Assembly: GCA_018806985.1 (NCBI GenBank)
Contig: JADANN010000309.1
Coordinates: 310,001 to 374,000, forward strand
DNA length: 64,000 nt
Reading direction: 5' to 3'
From: Angiostrongylus vasorum
Lineage: Eukaryota; Nematoda; Chromadorea; Rhabditida; Metastrongylidae
The position numbers and the translations under genes are program-made. Below the pieces are notes generated by a model. The model was given only the letters and a program-made list of their open reading frames with translations. It searched no databases and was not told where the DNA came from. Positions 33,801 through 43,725 of this stretch are shown here, in pieces. The stretch's first letter is position 1; the number at the start of each line of letters is the position of its first letter.

Positions 33801-36077
33801 TCGAAATGTAATCGGCTAGTAAAGGAGACTTTTTTCTACCTGTTTAAAGGTAACCATCTTTCTTTAAAACCGTTATTTAAATCTTGAATCAAAGTTAAAA
33901 TTAAAATTCTAGAAAGAAATGAGAACGGAATTCAAATTCTGGAAAATCCGAGCGGAATCTCGATAGCCACAAACATCAACAGAGCATCTGGGAAATTACA
34001 GAGTTCCCATAAACGAAATACTGTTTGCTCAATGCTTCCATTTCTCAAAATACGCCCTTGATAAAAAAAAAGTGCACAAAATACGCTTGGTCTTGAGAAG
34101 ACCAGAACTTCATTGTGGTAAAACAGAAGCTTTATCCTGTTGGTAAAGATTTTTAAATTACAACATCTCTTCTTTCAATTGATAAAGTTCACTTCGAGCT
34201 AATATTTCTTGCTTCAAAGTGTAAAGCTTCCATTATTTCCGCATCCTGAGTGGAAATCAACTCACGTCGGACGCTAAGTTTTACCGTCTAGTAGGAGACT
34301 ACTGTAAGGCATCATTAAATATGATTCAAATGCATTTAAATCGAATTCAGCGCTAAAACTGACATTAATGTTATCAACATGGCAAACGCAATTTAAACCA
34401 CGGTAGAAAATAAAAACTGAATCATAAAAGGATGTCTGATTGTCAAAAAACATTCTATACAACGTAGCAAAAATTGAAATTTTTAAACTTTTTAGAGGAC
34501 TATTTTACGATTACACAGGACATAGAAAGAATCAAAGCAATTACTAACCACGTCGCTGATTAAATGAGGCGCTGTATCGAGACACACGGTATCCTCCTCA
34601 GAGACAGTCCCCCGTTCGTCTCCTATTGGTAATGGAGGTGATGCGCAAGGTGACAGTGGTGTGCATGGCACCCATTTGTTTTGTGTCTCATTAGCTTGCT
34701 AAAAAATGCTGCATATTCAACTAGACTAACATCAAAAAAACCAAAAACCAACAATTAGTCGTTACGAAACGTTAACTGTGCTGGATCACTTTGTTGGCGG
34801 TGATGCAGCAAAAAACAGTGCAACCGGAAACACCAACCTGATTCTTTATATTCTTGTTGGGCAAACAAAAGGTGTTATTTTTTTCGTTTACAAGCAAGCT
34901 GACGTTTCGGTGGATTTCTCCTTCTTCAGAGCCAGGAAAGGTCAAGTTGACCATAACCTACCCAGCCGAACACCTTTGTTTGGCTTCCCTGTTTCAGTTA
35001 TTTTCGCTGTTTGATTATGGATGTGTTTGGCTGAGCAAACTGCGGTCAACTTGACCTTTCCAGGCTTCCTGAGGAAGGCGAAATCCACCGAAACGTCAAC
35101 TCATAAAGAAATTACATAACATCTCGTGTTTGCTCAACAAGAATGTAGAGAAATGTTCGATCAATGCGGAGATTGATAGAAAGTCGGTGGTGTGAATTAC
35201 CAACCTGATTCTTTGCAAGACTGATAATCTGGTTGATGTTATCAAGCATGGCAATATGTGTCGCGTTAATACACAAAATTCTAGCTTGTGGCACTCCAAT
35301 CTGCTGCAGATCTCTTCGAAGTGACATCATCTGCTCGCGACACATTGTTCGATACGCTTCCAACTCAGCGATACGGGAAACAATATTTTGATCCTAGAAG
35401 CACAATGTCACCGCAAGCAAGAAATGTGGCAACAGAAATGGTGCCAGGTTTCGAAATAAGCTAATCTATACTTCAGTCTTCTTATCGAATGTCAGTGAAG
35501 AGAGGGAAGTGTTGCTCGAATGAGTTTTAGGCGAATTAGTGCCATAATCTGAGTCGTTTGAATCTTGCGTTAGAGCCTTTACCCAAAGGGCTCGCATGTG
35601 AGTGTTTTCAGCTCTGAGATGCCAGGCAATATCCCCTCCAACCGACACCATGAACTCACAATCGTTGAATTCATGCAACTGGAAGTGCTCTCATAAAATT
35701 ATTAGTCAAAACAATAGGGAAGAACCACATCACCTCGTTACACACGATAGCTCAAGTCTTATGAAGGACGAGAGACTCACAGTAATCCTAATGCTCTTGA
35801 TAGAAACGCTGCCTCGACATACGGATGCCTGGTCCTCCTTACTAATGTAGTACAACAGGTGCCCATGTTTTATCTCGAAATATCGCTGTCTCCAACCATT
35901 AATGTAATTGGTCCATTTAAAAAGCGTTCCGCATGACGGAAGCACCCTTCAATAAGACAAAACTCCAAAATTTTGAAAAAGATCGTGACGGGAAAAAGCG
36001 GGAACATCGACAACATCGATTCTGAAAGAAAATTAAGGAGAAACTCACAATCGGGATTGGCCAGATTGAGTTTCCAT
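27869..36077 (-). CDS. cert-1: Ceramide transfer protein (CERT), PH-coiled coil-FFAT-START
   Basis: Ten exons with agreeing phases: 36049-36077, 35781-35946, 35472-35678, 35205-35393, 34549-34698, 30022-30183, 29580-29945, 28958-29086, 28310-28439 and 27869-27996 (551 residues; human CERT 598). The PH domain (residues about 11-107: CGTLFKWTNYINGW, then WHLRAENTHMRALWVKAL) binds Golgi PI4P in the family. A Ser-rich stretch follows (SDYGTNSPKTHSSNTSLSS), like the phosphoregulated serine repeat of CERT. A coiled coil covers about 135-190. A FFAT-like motif EWHDADE (254-260) should bind ER VAP. The START domain (about 325-548: GLPVDPLKAVHQVKGV, VSRDNILCNIIYV, HPGGWVPTTALRHVYKKEYP) carries ceramide from ER to Golgi. 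Exon 1 is only 29 bp and is placed by phase. The intron after 28310 has a GC donor. Intron 5 is 4.4 kb. The gene is divergent from ndk-1. Confidence 0.92.
28068..28240 (-). repeat. Deleted copy of repeat family C
   Basis: Short reverse copy (TTGGATACTTGTATGAGCC, CATTGTGGTTCCTTGGA, GGAACACCTCACAGC) in the last CERT intron. The middle of the family consensus is missing. Confidence 0.6.
28308..28309 (-). other. GC (non-GT) splice donor of CERT
   Basis: The exon 28310-28439 ends CACAAG and is followed by GCAAGTA. Phase and protein alignment (YVSQ, then VHPGGWVP) require this cut. GC donors usually match the rest of the donor consensus strongly, as here (AAG then GCAAGT). Confidence 0.8.
28648..28932 (+). 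mobile_element. tRNA-derived SINE, family B
   Basis: The head CGCGTGTGGCGCAGTGG is followed by GTGGAGTCGATCCCCG, then GACTTGTCTAGGGGGATAGC, CATCGGTAGGCCACCG and the CCTTTATCCTTT end. It sits in the CERT intron between the 28958 and 28439 exons. Confidence 0.8.
33010..33690. repeat. Family D repeats with TTTATTTACTGCC termini, in inverted arrangement
   Basis: A minus-oriented copy at about 33,010-33,175 (TGAGATATTTGCAAAACC, CACTGCACCACCGAGGCCC) is followed by a plus-oriented tRNA-headed copy at 33,563-33,680 (CTCGGTGGTACAGTGGGTTG, CGCGGGTTGGAACC). Between them at 33,312-33,425 lies a short TTATTTACTGCCTA ... GGCAGTAAATAA palindromic-ended piece. Within CERT intron 5. Confidence 0.6.
34833..35214. 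mobile_element. Inverted-repeat element with hammerhead-like core, flanked by 16-bp duplication
   Basis: Two arms of about 105 bp (34,850-34,952 and 35,043-35,150) are reverse complements with scattered mismatches, separated by 90 bp. Both arms carry CTGARGAAGG, then CCACCGAAACGTC, close to the CUGANGA and GAAA boxes of hammerhead ribozymes. The whole is bounded by a direct repeat of ACCAACCTGATTCTTT at 34,833-34,848 and 35,199-35,214. The right copy spans the splice donor of the CERT exon 35205-35393. A 48-bp tail lies outside the right arm. Inference: a retroelement-derived insertion, possibly a non-autonomous Penelope-like terminal repeat pair. Confidence 0.7.
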
Positions 36078-36881
36078 CCATTCAAAACTGCAATCAGTGC
36101 AGGTACTTTCCAGGTAGGCTGGGCAAACAGTAAAACCGCCTAGACCAGACGCATTTAAATGACAGCCCTGTAACATCAAACATCATTCATCCCGAAAAAA
36201 AAGAGCAGTAGGTAATCCACGAATTAGCCTTAAAACAAACTGAACCATGGAAGAACCATAAACATGACGTTGCAAAGAATACAGTTAACGTAATCGAAAG
36301 CAACCCCAACTCGATCTATGAACTGACAATCACAGAATCATCCAGAATCCATCAAAGATGAGAACTGCGCACTAAAAAACGCCAGAGCACCGTCTGAAAT
36401 CCAGAGAAAAACCCCTGGATTGAAACCATCGAGATCCATTACAGCTGTCGAATCGCTGTACTATGCACTTAGCAAACGAACAAATAAGATATGAGATACA
36501 CACGATTAAGCGATACAAATTCAAGTTTGTGACGAAGCCCGCCAGAAGCTGACCACTTAAACGACAGCAGTACAAAGACAACACCAGAACTTCTCTGAGT
36601 CTTAAGACTCAAACAGGAACCAGTAAATCTTTCCCCGGACCTTCAAAACATGGTTGGATTCAATCCGATCACATGAGACTGCAGGATCAGTCGATCATCG
36701 CTGGCAACGCGCCAAGTTTCGAAGACTCGCAGACTGTGGCTGCATCCATTCCGTGCGTACGGTAGTGAGGGTGGTTCCGCCCCGGCGGAATAGGGTCACA
36801 GGCGCGCTATCCACAGTCCCAGTGCAAGTTACATCGACGAGGCTTTTCTGTGGCACGTGCTGCTGGCGAACTTGTGAGAAC
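36078..36881. promoter_or_regulatory. Shared divergent intergenic region, CERT / ndk-1
   Basis: About 800 bp separates the two divergent start codons, so it must hold both promoters or the 5' leaders. I see no reliable TATA box. A TGTTACAG acceptor about 90 bp upstream of the CERT ATG could be a spliced-leader site. The 36,690-36,880 part is GC-richer than the surroundings. Confidence 0.4.
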
Positions 36882-37636
36882 ATGTCTACTACCGAGAGGA
36901 CGTTCATTGCCGTGAAACCCGACGGTGTGCACAGGTTGGTGAGCTTGACACGCAGTTCTTTTTCTATGGAAGCCTAGACCGAAGATTACCATATCACCTT
37001 TAGGAACCTTGTCGGGAAGATAATCCAAAGGTTTGAAGAAAGAGGTTACAAGTTGGTTGCACTTAAGATGATGACTGCTTCTAAGCAGCACTTAGAGGTA
37101 AGATTCTTGGTTGATCATCATTTTTCTTGTTCAAGTGATGCATCCTTACCTCTATGCTAAATATGGGTTTTCACAAGTTTCGGTAAGAATACTCGAAAAG
37201 GCAAATTTTTGCTGTTTTGTACAGCGTCTTTTGTACATTTAATAAACCACTTCATGTGGTGCATAAGCAAACCTTACATTTATAGCAGATTCCTTCGCTC
37301 TAATACCTGCTTTCTCCACAGGTTCACTACAAAGATCTCAAAGACAAGCCGTTCTTCCCACATCTGATCGAGTACATGGGATCTGGTCCAGTTGTCGCTA
37401 TGGTTTGGCAGGGTCTTGATGTCGTTAAGCAGGGGCGTTCTATGCTTGGCGCCACCAACCCGCTAGCATCTGCTCCGGGCACAATACGTGGCGACTTCTG
37501 CATACAAACGGGTCGTAACATTTGTCACGGGTCCGACTCAGTTGACTCGGCCCAAAGAGAGATTGCACATTGGTTTAAGCCCGAGGAAATCAATGATTAT
37601 GAAAGCCCTTTTATCAAGACATGGGTTTACGAATAG
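36882..37636 (+). CDS. ndk-1: Nucleoside diphosphate kinase
   Basis: Three exons (36882-36934, 37004-37097, 37322-37636) join in phase to give 153 residues, exactly the usual group I NDPK length. The start reads [18 protein letters not shown]. The nucleotide-binding and active-site region RNICHGSD contains the phosphohistidine at position 118. FKPEE and the terminal WVYE are also present. The enzyme transfers the gamma phosphate from ATP to NDPs through the histidine intermediate in the cytosol and balances nucleotide pools. Introns are 69 and 224 bp with GTTGGT/TTTAG and GTAAGA/CACAG ends. It is convergent with the EMC8/9-like gene 620 bp downstream and divergent from CERT. No residue expected for activity appears to be missing. 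Confidence 0.96.
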
Positions 37637-37920
37637 GCTGGTCTTTGTATCCGCGCGTCCTTGTTACGTTGTTTATCAGAATGAAGTTTTGTGTAGTGCT
37701 TTCTGTTGTTGTAACACCACACGTTCGGCCTTCATTTCATCGAGAGGACACCTCGTATATTAAAGGAATTCGTTTTTTACCTTCACTTTCAAACGTCAAA
37801 AAGGGGAAACATGTAACTCTGACCGTCACATTCATAATTCAGCAAAATATGAGTATTTCAAAACCGACTTTCCATTAACCTCGGTATGGCTAATCAATAT
37901 GTATTCTTTCTTCGACAAAT

Positions 37921-38112
37921 CTACACGAAGTTGATGCTTAATCTTTATTTTCGACTAGCACTTCGACGTCCTCGTCTTCCTCAGAGCCTATTATCCGAGA
38001 CGATGCCATCGTCGGACATTCGGACATTGACTGAGATCAGCGGCTCTGAGGAAGACGAAGACGTCGAAACGATAGGAGAAAATAAAGATTGTATATCAAC
38101 CTCGTGTAAGCT
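37921..38112. mobile_element. Hairpin element with hammerhead-like core
   Basis: Arms at about 37,921-37,988 and 38,042-38,112 are inverted copies sharing GGCTCTGAGGAAGACGA, GACGTCGAA and AAAATAAAGATT. The spacer is 53 bp. The right arm reads CTGAGGAAGACGAAGACGTC and then GAAACG, in which GACG and CGTC can pair around AAGA to form a stem between the two conserved boxes. It lies between the convergent 3' ends of ndk-1 and the EMC8/9-like gene. The small frame at 37,886-38,188 is a by-product. Confidence 0.65.
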
Positions 38113-38256
38113 TATTAAAGATGTAATACAAAATATGATTGATCCCGAACATCGGAAGAGGCTTGTTTCAATCTTATCGACATATTGATAAGGAAAATAT
38201 GACAGCTGCTTGAAAGACGATCACTACGACTTTATTATTAACAAGAATACAAAGAA

Positions 38257-39033
38257 TCATCCGAGCAGTTGTCCAAGTTTCTGTGAAAGAACTGTGTTGT
38301 AGAAATCGCTTTCAGGTCGATCAAGGTGATTCTCGAAATCACTTAAGTTGCGATAAAGTTTGTTATAGATGGCTCGTGATAATGTCCTCAGTGAATCGGA
38401 TGACGTGTCTAATCTGTAAATACGAAGCGTACCAGTAAAATGCATTATTTGGATACAAAAAACACCTCAATTAGTAACTAACTCCTTTTTTTTGACCTAG
38501 GCTCCCAGACTATTAAAAACAAACTATTTAAAGTCACATTATTTGTTCGCACCCACTTTCTCTAAAAGGCGCGTATGGCGCAGCGGTCCGGTCGGAGGCG
38601 CCCTGCAATACGCGTGCGATCGATCCTTATGCTCCGGGCCCGCCAAGTCCTTCATCTCTTCGAGGTCAGAAAAATTGGTACCATACTTGTTTGGGAGGAT
38701 AGCAGCACTGGCTCAATACGTCGGTAGGCCACTGCGAGCTATTGTAGAGGCCAGATATGCATTCAATCACCTCCAAACGATTCTTAATGAAGTCGAATCA
38801 TGGCGCATCCCTCAGGGATTGATCAATGCTGAGAGCTCCGTCCTCTGGCTTTTCTACCGATTTCTGGCTGTCAAAACTTCTGTTTTACGAAGTCAGCATA
38901 TGCCGTTATTTTTCTCCATATAGGAACTAATGGAAAAGGTTATTTTTTCCTAGTTGTGGCTATCAAAGTGATGGGGCACATATAGAAGTAGCGCCCTCAT
39001 TCTTCCGATATCTTCAGATCAGTACTTTTCCGG

Positions 39034-39097
<64 letters not shown>

Positions 39098-42000
39098 GTA
39101 CAAGTAGCGGTGTGTGTCTCTGCTGAAGACTTGAGAACACCATTCAGGGATTCTAGAAAGCATAGTTGGCATGAGGAGAGGCCTCATTAACGTCTACAAA
39201 AGTGTTAGCCACCGTTACGTGTAGTCATCAATTTAGTGGTGGGCACGAGGTTATACTCGTCCCATGTTTGTATGTAATAGTGTAAAATAGGCAAGTTGCA
39301 GTTCCAAAGAAATGCGAGAGCAGTAGCTGTGACCATACGGGAAAGAGAAATGGGAGGGCATAGTGGACAAACTTCCAAGTGGTAATGGTCCAACCAATAA
39401 AATGAAAGTTACAGTCGTTTAACAAAACCTGATTTCTATAGTGGGAATACATGCTCGTGTTCATTTCATCGATGAAGTCTTACAGAAATTACATTACACA
39501 GTACTGAGACAACGCTTCATTTCAGCTTTAGGTCAACAGAGTTGAAAGGAGAACACACATTGTGTATAACTTCGCCTTGCGTGAACAAATTGTAAAGCTC
39601 TGCAAGAGAATTCTGAGAGCACTAGCTCTTGCAGAGTTCGAAATTCTCCGTAAATGTTCAATGTTCGTAACTGGAAGATGAATTAATCAGTCAGTCACGG
39701 AGTTATGGACGAGGTGCCGCAAGTCCGATTAAGGATCAAATGCTAATTGACTGCAGGTGTCAACATGCTCTGCATGGTACGCTTTACATATTTTCCTTCT
39801 AAATGCCAAATAACCTATCTACTGCACGACCTAGACTGTTCCAAATTAAACGCGATGGTATTGGTATTAGTATAGGTAGTCTATGTTGTTACTCCCAGGA
39901 CACTTTTCACTTCGGCATTGATCAAAAAATTCACTGTTTTCTTGATGAGTAAACACGAGGCAGTTAGTTATAGGATTTATTCATTCACAATAGCTGACCA
40001 GTCAGCGATATCGCCTTCCTCAGAGAATGGAAAGATCAAATTGACGCGCAATCTATCCAGCGAAACACTTTCATAACCTCAGCAGATAGAGTTAAAACAT
40101 AAATTTTCATTCGCACAACAAACCTTCTTTTAAACACTCATCGTTTTGTTCTTGCTAAGCCTTACGGTTACGTTAAGGAGACTAAGTGTACAGAGTCCTC
40201 CATGGGCGAGGAATGTGCCTAGCCGAGGTACAAAAATCACCCTGAGGTATACCACGAGGTCACGCGCGAGCACAAGGCACTCTTCCTTGTGGTCTTTTTT
40301 CATTTCTGGAATTAGTCCAAAACACCTCAAGAGTTTTAAGCGCTGATTCCTGTGTAGGGAATGTGACTTTTAATTCAAGATCTTCTTCGTTATATATCTT
40401 TGTCCTATGCGCGCTTAGTGGGGTGTTCTGTTTCATTCGGAGTTTCTCGACTAGGCGCTCTTTTACCCGGATGAACAGTTGTCCACGCGTTTCGTCAATA
40501 TATTCGTCCCCGCACGCTTTTCAAGAGATTAAGTACAGCGTACCGTACTCATGCAGTCACCGTCTCTACCGTTGTGGCATATTATGCAATTTTTCGTTGT
40601 ATAAAGGCGGTCATGTATGCGGTAACGAACTAACTGACGCCTTAGAGTGTCCGCTTGCTGTCTAATGAATCCTCGAGAGAAAGGTGGTGGTGGTAATGCC
40701 CCTACTTGTTTTTCGTTCTTACGTAACGTATCTAGCCTGGCTTTGTAACGGAGTCGATCTTGAAGCTCGTGCAAACTACAATGCATCGTACGCAAGATTT
40801 CTTCAGCAATGGGTTGCGCTGGTGAGGAACTTGGATCCAATCCTAATAGCGAACGAGCGCAGTCAGGGAGGGTTATGCCTCCCAACACTATGAGCCTTGA
40901 CTTTTTCTCAAGCTATCGACACTAGTTTGAAATTTGCTATTTTCATTAACTGTTTTTTCTCTTCTATTCAAGCTAATTTATGCGATTGGTTTAGTAAACT
41001 TTCGAATTTTGTGCTTAAGGTTACTTTAGCATTCGACCTAATAGAATTGCAAACCAATCAGTTTCGTCGCCAAGGAAACAGTGAATTATTCATTTAAAAG
41101 TTGGCATGTTCTCTCGTGTTAAGTCTAGGCGAGAAAAATATGGACCTTATTTTCGCTCACATAGGATCTATACATATTAAACTTTAGTGAATGCTGTGTA
41201 AGGCTTCACAATAGAGTAATCCAGAAATATGAGATGGCTTGCATGGAACATGATCGACAAGCCTAAGTAGGAAAAATACATGGGAACCATGTTCGATTGA
41301 ACCTTACAACATTTGCAATGGAACGTATTGGTTTGACAAGATTATAATCACGCCTCTAGTCTTCAAATGCTGAAGCACAAATATCTTTGCGCAAGATTCT
41401 CTTGATTTTTTGCATGTAATACACAGAGCTAATAACCCAAAAGTTAAAATTAATCATAAATGGTGGAACATTTGTGCGAACGAAAAAATTCCAAGAGGCA
41501 AGCAACTAACATTCTTCTCCTGCTGTATCCTGCTTCTCCCCTCTTCTTTAGAAGAAAAAATTGTGGTTCACTCTTATCAGAATTCTAATATTGTAAACAA
41601 AATTAAGATGGTAGGTATGAATGTAAAGCATCGAGGCATGGAAGTCTACAAAACGACGTATGAGGAAGTACAAAACCACTAACCGCGTGTCCTTCCAGCT
41701 TTCCCCATCTTTAATATAAGCTTCAAGTGAATTGTTCTCGCAGTCTACACTCAGATTCCAGTTTACGACTTGCATAAGGACTGCGTTCGTGCCACAAACC
41801 GAACTCACATTCTCACATAAACGTACTGCATAAGGATTCAAACTGCAAAAAAAAATAGATTTGAGTACAACTCTGGTTTAAAACTTGCAAACGTACTAGA
41901 ACAGATCCATACCTCTGAAAAAAAATATTTTGGCAAGAAAAAATGCCAAAACCAGAAAATAGGTAACTTAGGAAAAATTCTCTCACAGCAAATGCACAAC

Positions 42001-43421
42001 TACACATCGTCGTAAAATTCGGAGAAAACGCTACCATTTCACCAAAAGTGCTGATGACTATTTTCAACGGCATTCAATAATAACGACACCATCTTGCTGC
42101 CCGTTAACCAAGTGGAACGAATGTTAGCCAGTTTAAATATGCGGATAGTTCAGTCTTCAGTTCAACAGAACTATGTCGATAAGAAACGAACTTGGGTTCA
42201 CATTTAAAACACAGGAAATTTCCGATCCAATTCACTAAATCCACTTCGTCACCTCTTCCACGCATGTGCGCATGTGCACATCAGGGAGTGTTGTGTCAAA
42301 CGATGAGTTGCATTTCACCAGAAAACCTCTCATAAATAGGAGACAACTCAAGGTTATTAAACCATACACTAGCAATTTTCTCATAATATTCACACTACAT
42401 CACTCCTTTCTGCAAATTCTTTAACGCCACAAGCTTGAAAGCCACAATACAGCAAAACCGTTTAAAGGGCACAAGTAACCAGATGGTAGCGTATTTTCCT
42501 CCTGAATCCAGGAGTTCCATTCTGCTGACATAAACTGCTAGCTGTGATGGTACATTGATTGCAAAGTAATTTATTTGAGCACCACAGTGTTGAGAACCTA
42601 GTGAACCTAGCAACAACCTCGTATGAAAACCAGCAAGAGGACGAGAATATTTTATTTCGAAAATTATAAAGTGAAAGAAATAGCTCTTCTCGGCACTGGT
42701 TTAGTATAACATCTGTAGTGGATAACTAATCGATTGAAAACAAAGCGTAAAATCACAAGACCAACAAAGACATCTGCTATTCTGTGTCCAGCGTGAATTC
42801 AAATCCGCTCACGTCACCGCGAATGTTTTGTATATCCACTTTTTTTTGAACTCACAATTGTGTCGCGAAAGTGTTACCCAGTATTATAGAAAAGTGCAAG
42901 TTGCTTTAAAAATACGATTACCTTTTATCTTTATAGTTCTGATTGGAGAAGTATACACCGACAATATTTGGATATGCCGCATGAATAATCGCCAAAGCTA
43001 TTTCAAGAGACGGGGCTAGGGGAGACGACTCATGTGAAAGTGGAACGGCAGCAGAAACCTTGAAAAGGAACAGATTACGCCAAAATACTGCAGATCTGCT
43101 CAAAGATAGTTTGAGGTCACGAAGACAATCATTGAATAATCAGATATCTAGTTAGTGATCTAATGCACTTCCGCGAACTTCCAGATCTATGAATACAACG
43201 CGGATTCTACTAGGAAAAACATAGAGCTTAAAAAATAACATATGTTAACAGATACCACTAATAACTCGAGAAAACGTAAGAAATTAGTCAATCAGAAACT
43301 AAACCTTGACTTTGTTTCCAGATCGTGAGCCAAGAAGAATACCAAGGACCCCGTTGTGCGGATATTTAAGACAATGTAGAACAATTGTCGCATATGGCAC
43401 CACGGCCACGTCCACAGTCAT
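38257..43421 (-). CDS. ER membrane protein complex subunit 8/9 homologue
   Basis: Four exons: 43305-43421, 42922-43058, 41684-41842 and 38257-38413. All phases agree, giving 189 residues (human EMC8 210). The start VVPYATIVLHCLKYPHNGV matches the YCKMVLHGAKYPH N-terminus of EMC8. SAAVPLSHESSPLAPSLEIA matches the CIPLFHGTLALAPMLEVA segment. The third exon (LNPYAVRLCENVSS ... VDCENNSLEAYI) and last exon (LSDFENHL) align in order. The family has an MPN-like fold lacking protease metal ligands and forms part of the cytosolic face of the EMC, which inserts membrane proteins at the ER. The ATG lies 304 bp after the upstream gene on the same strand, so co-transcription in an operon is possible. The last intron is 3.3 kb and holds a SINE, a CT repeat and a Penelope-like fragment. 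Confidence 0.88.
38569..38848 (+). mobile_element. tRNA-derived SINE, family B
   Basis: The head CGCGTATGGCGCAGCGGTCC is followed by GTGCGATCGATCC, then ACGTCGGTAGGCCACTGCGA and GCATTCAATCACCTCC. It lies in the last intron of the EMC8/9-like gene. Confidence 0.75.
39034..39095. repeat. (CT)n microsatellite
   Basis: About 30 CT units with one interruption (CTCCTC) near the left end. Confidence 0.95.
39960..40888 (-). mobile_element. Penelope-like retroelement 3' fragment (GIY-YIG region)
   Basis: The minus-strand frame 40,529-40,888 contains RRQLVRYRIHDRLYTTKNC, then IICHNGRDGDC. This is the linker/zinc-finger region that precedes the GIY-YIG endonuclease in Penelope-like elements. Downstream pieces include GQLFIRVKE, EEDLELKVTF and KEECLVLARDLVVYLR. 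The RT domain is absent, so the copy is 5'-truncated and frameshifted. Near its end (about 40,005-40,025, minus) it carries TCTGAGGAAGGCGATATCGC, related to the core of the hairpin elements at 34,833 and 37,921. Confidence 0.7.
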
Positions 43422-43725
43422 TTCTAAATCTGGCACTTCCCGAGTACTAACCTAGCTATTGTCTAGCCGATGACCTATAAATGGCACATGCACAAATGGA
43501 AATAATAACATAACAAATATGGCCAGGTAAAATCGGATGGTAATCAATGGCATCGAACACCAACACCAAATTATGTATAAAATCTGTTTATTCAAAGCAG
43601 AAAAATAACCGTTTATAGTAAAGATATAACAGAAAAGGTAAATCACAAGTAGAGATTCCTATGTAGAGAAAAAGAAAAAAAAAGTGGACGGCGCTTTACA
43701 AATAAAGGATATTCGCCGGAAAGGT

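Noticed and set aside
37886..38188. 100-codon plus frame after ndk-1 (acidic SEEDEDVE)
   Set aside because: It is the hairpin element translated. The ndk-1 protein is already complete at 153 residues.
40363..40893. Plus-strand open frames of about 70-100 codons
   Set aside because: They are antisense to the Penelope-like coding fragment, which has the recognisable protein motifs.
42395..42616. 73-codon minus frame inside the EMC8/9-like gene
   Set aside because: The flanking exons join directly in phase and align with EMC8 without this segment, and no suitable splice sites fit it.
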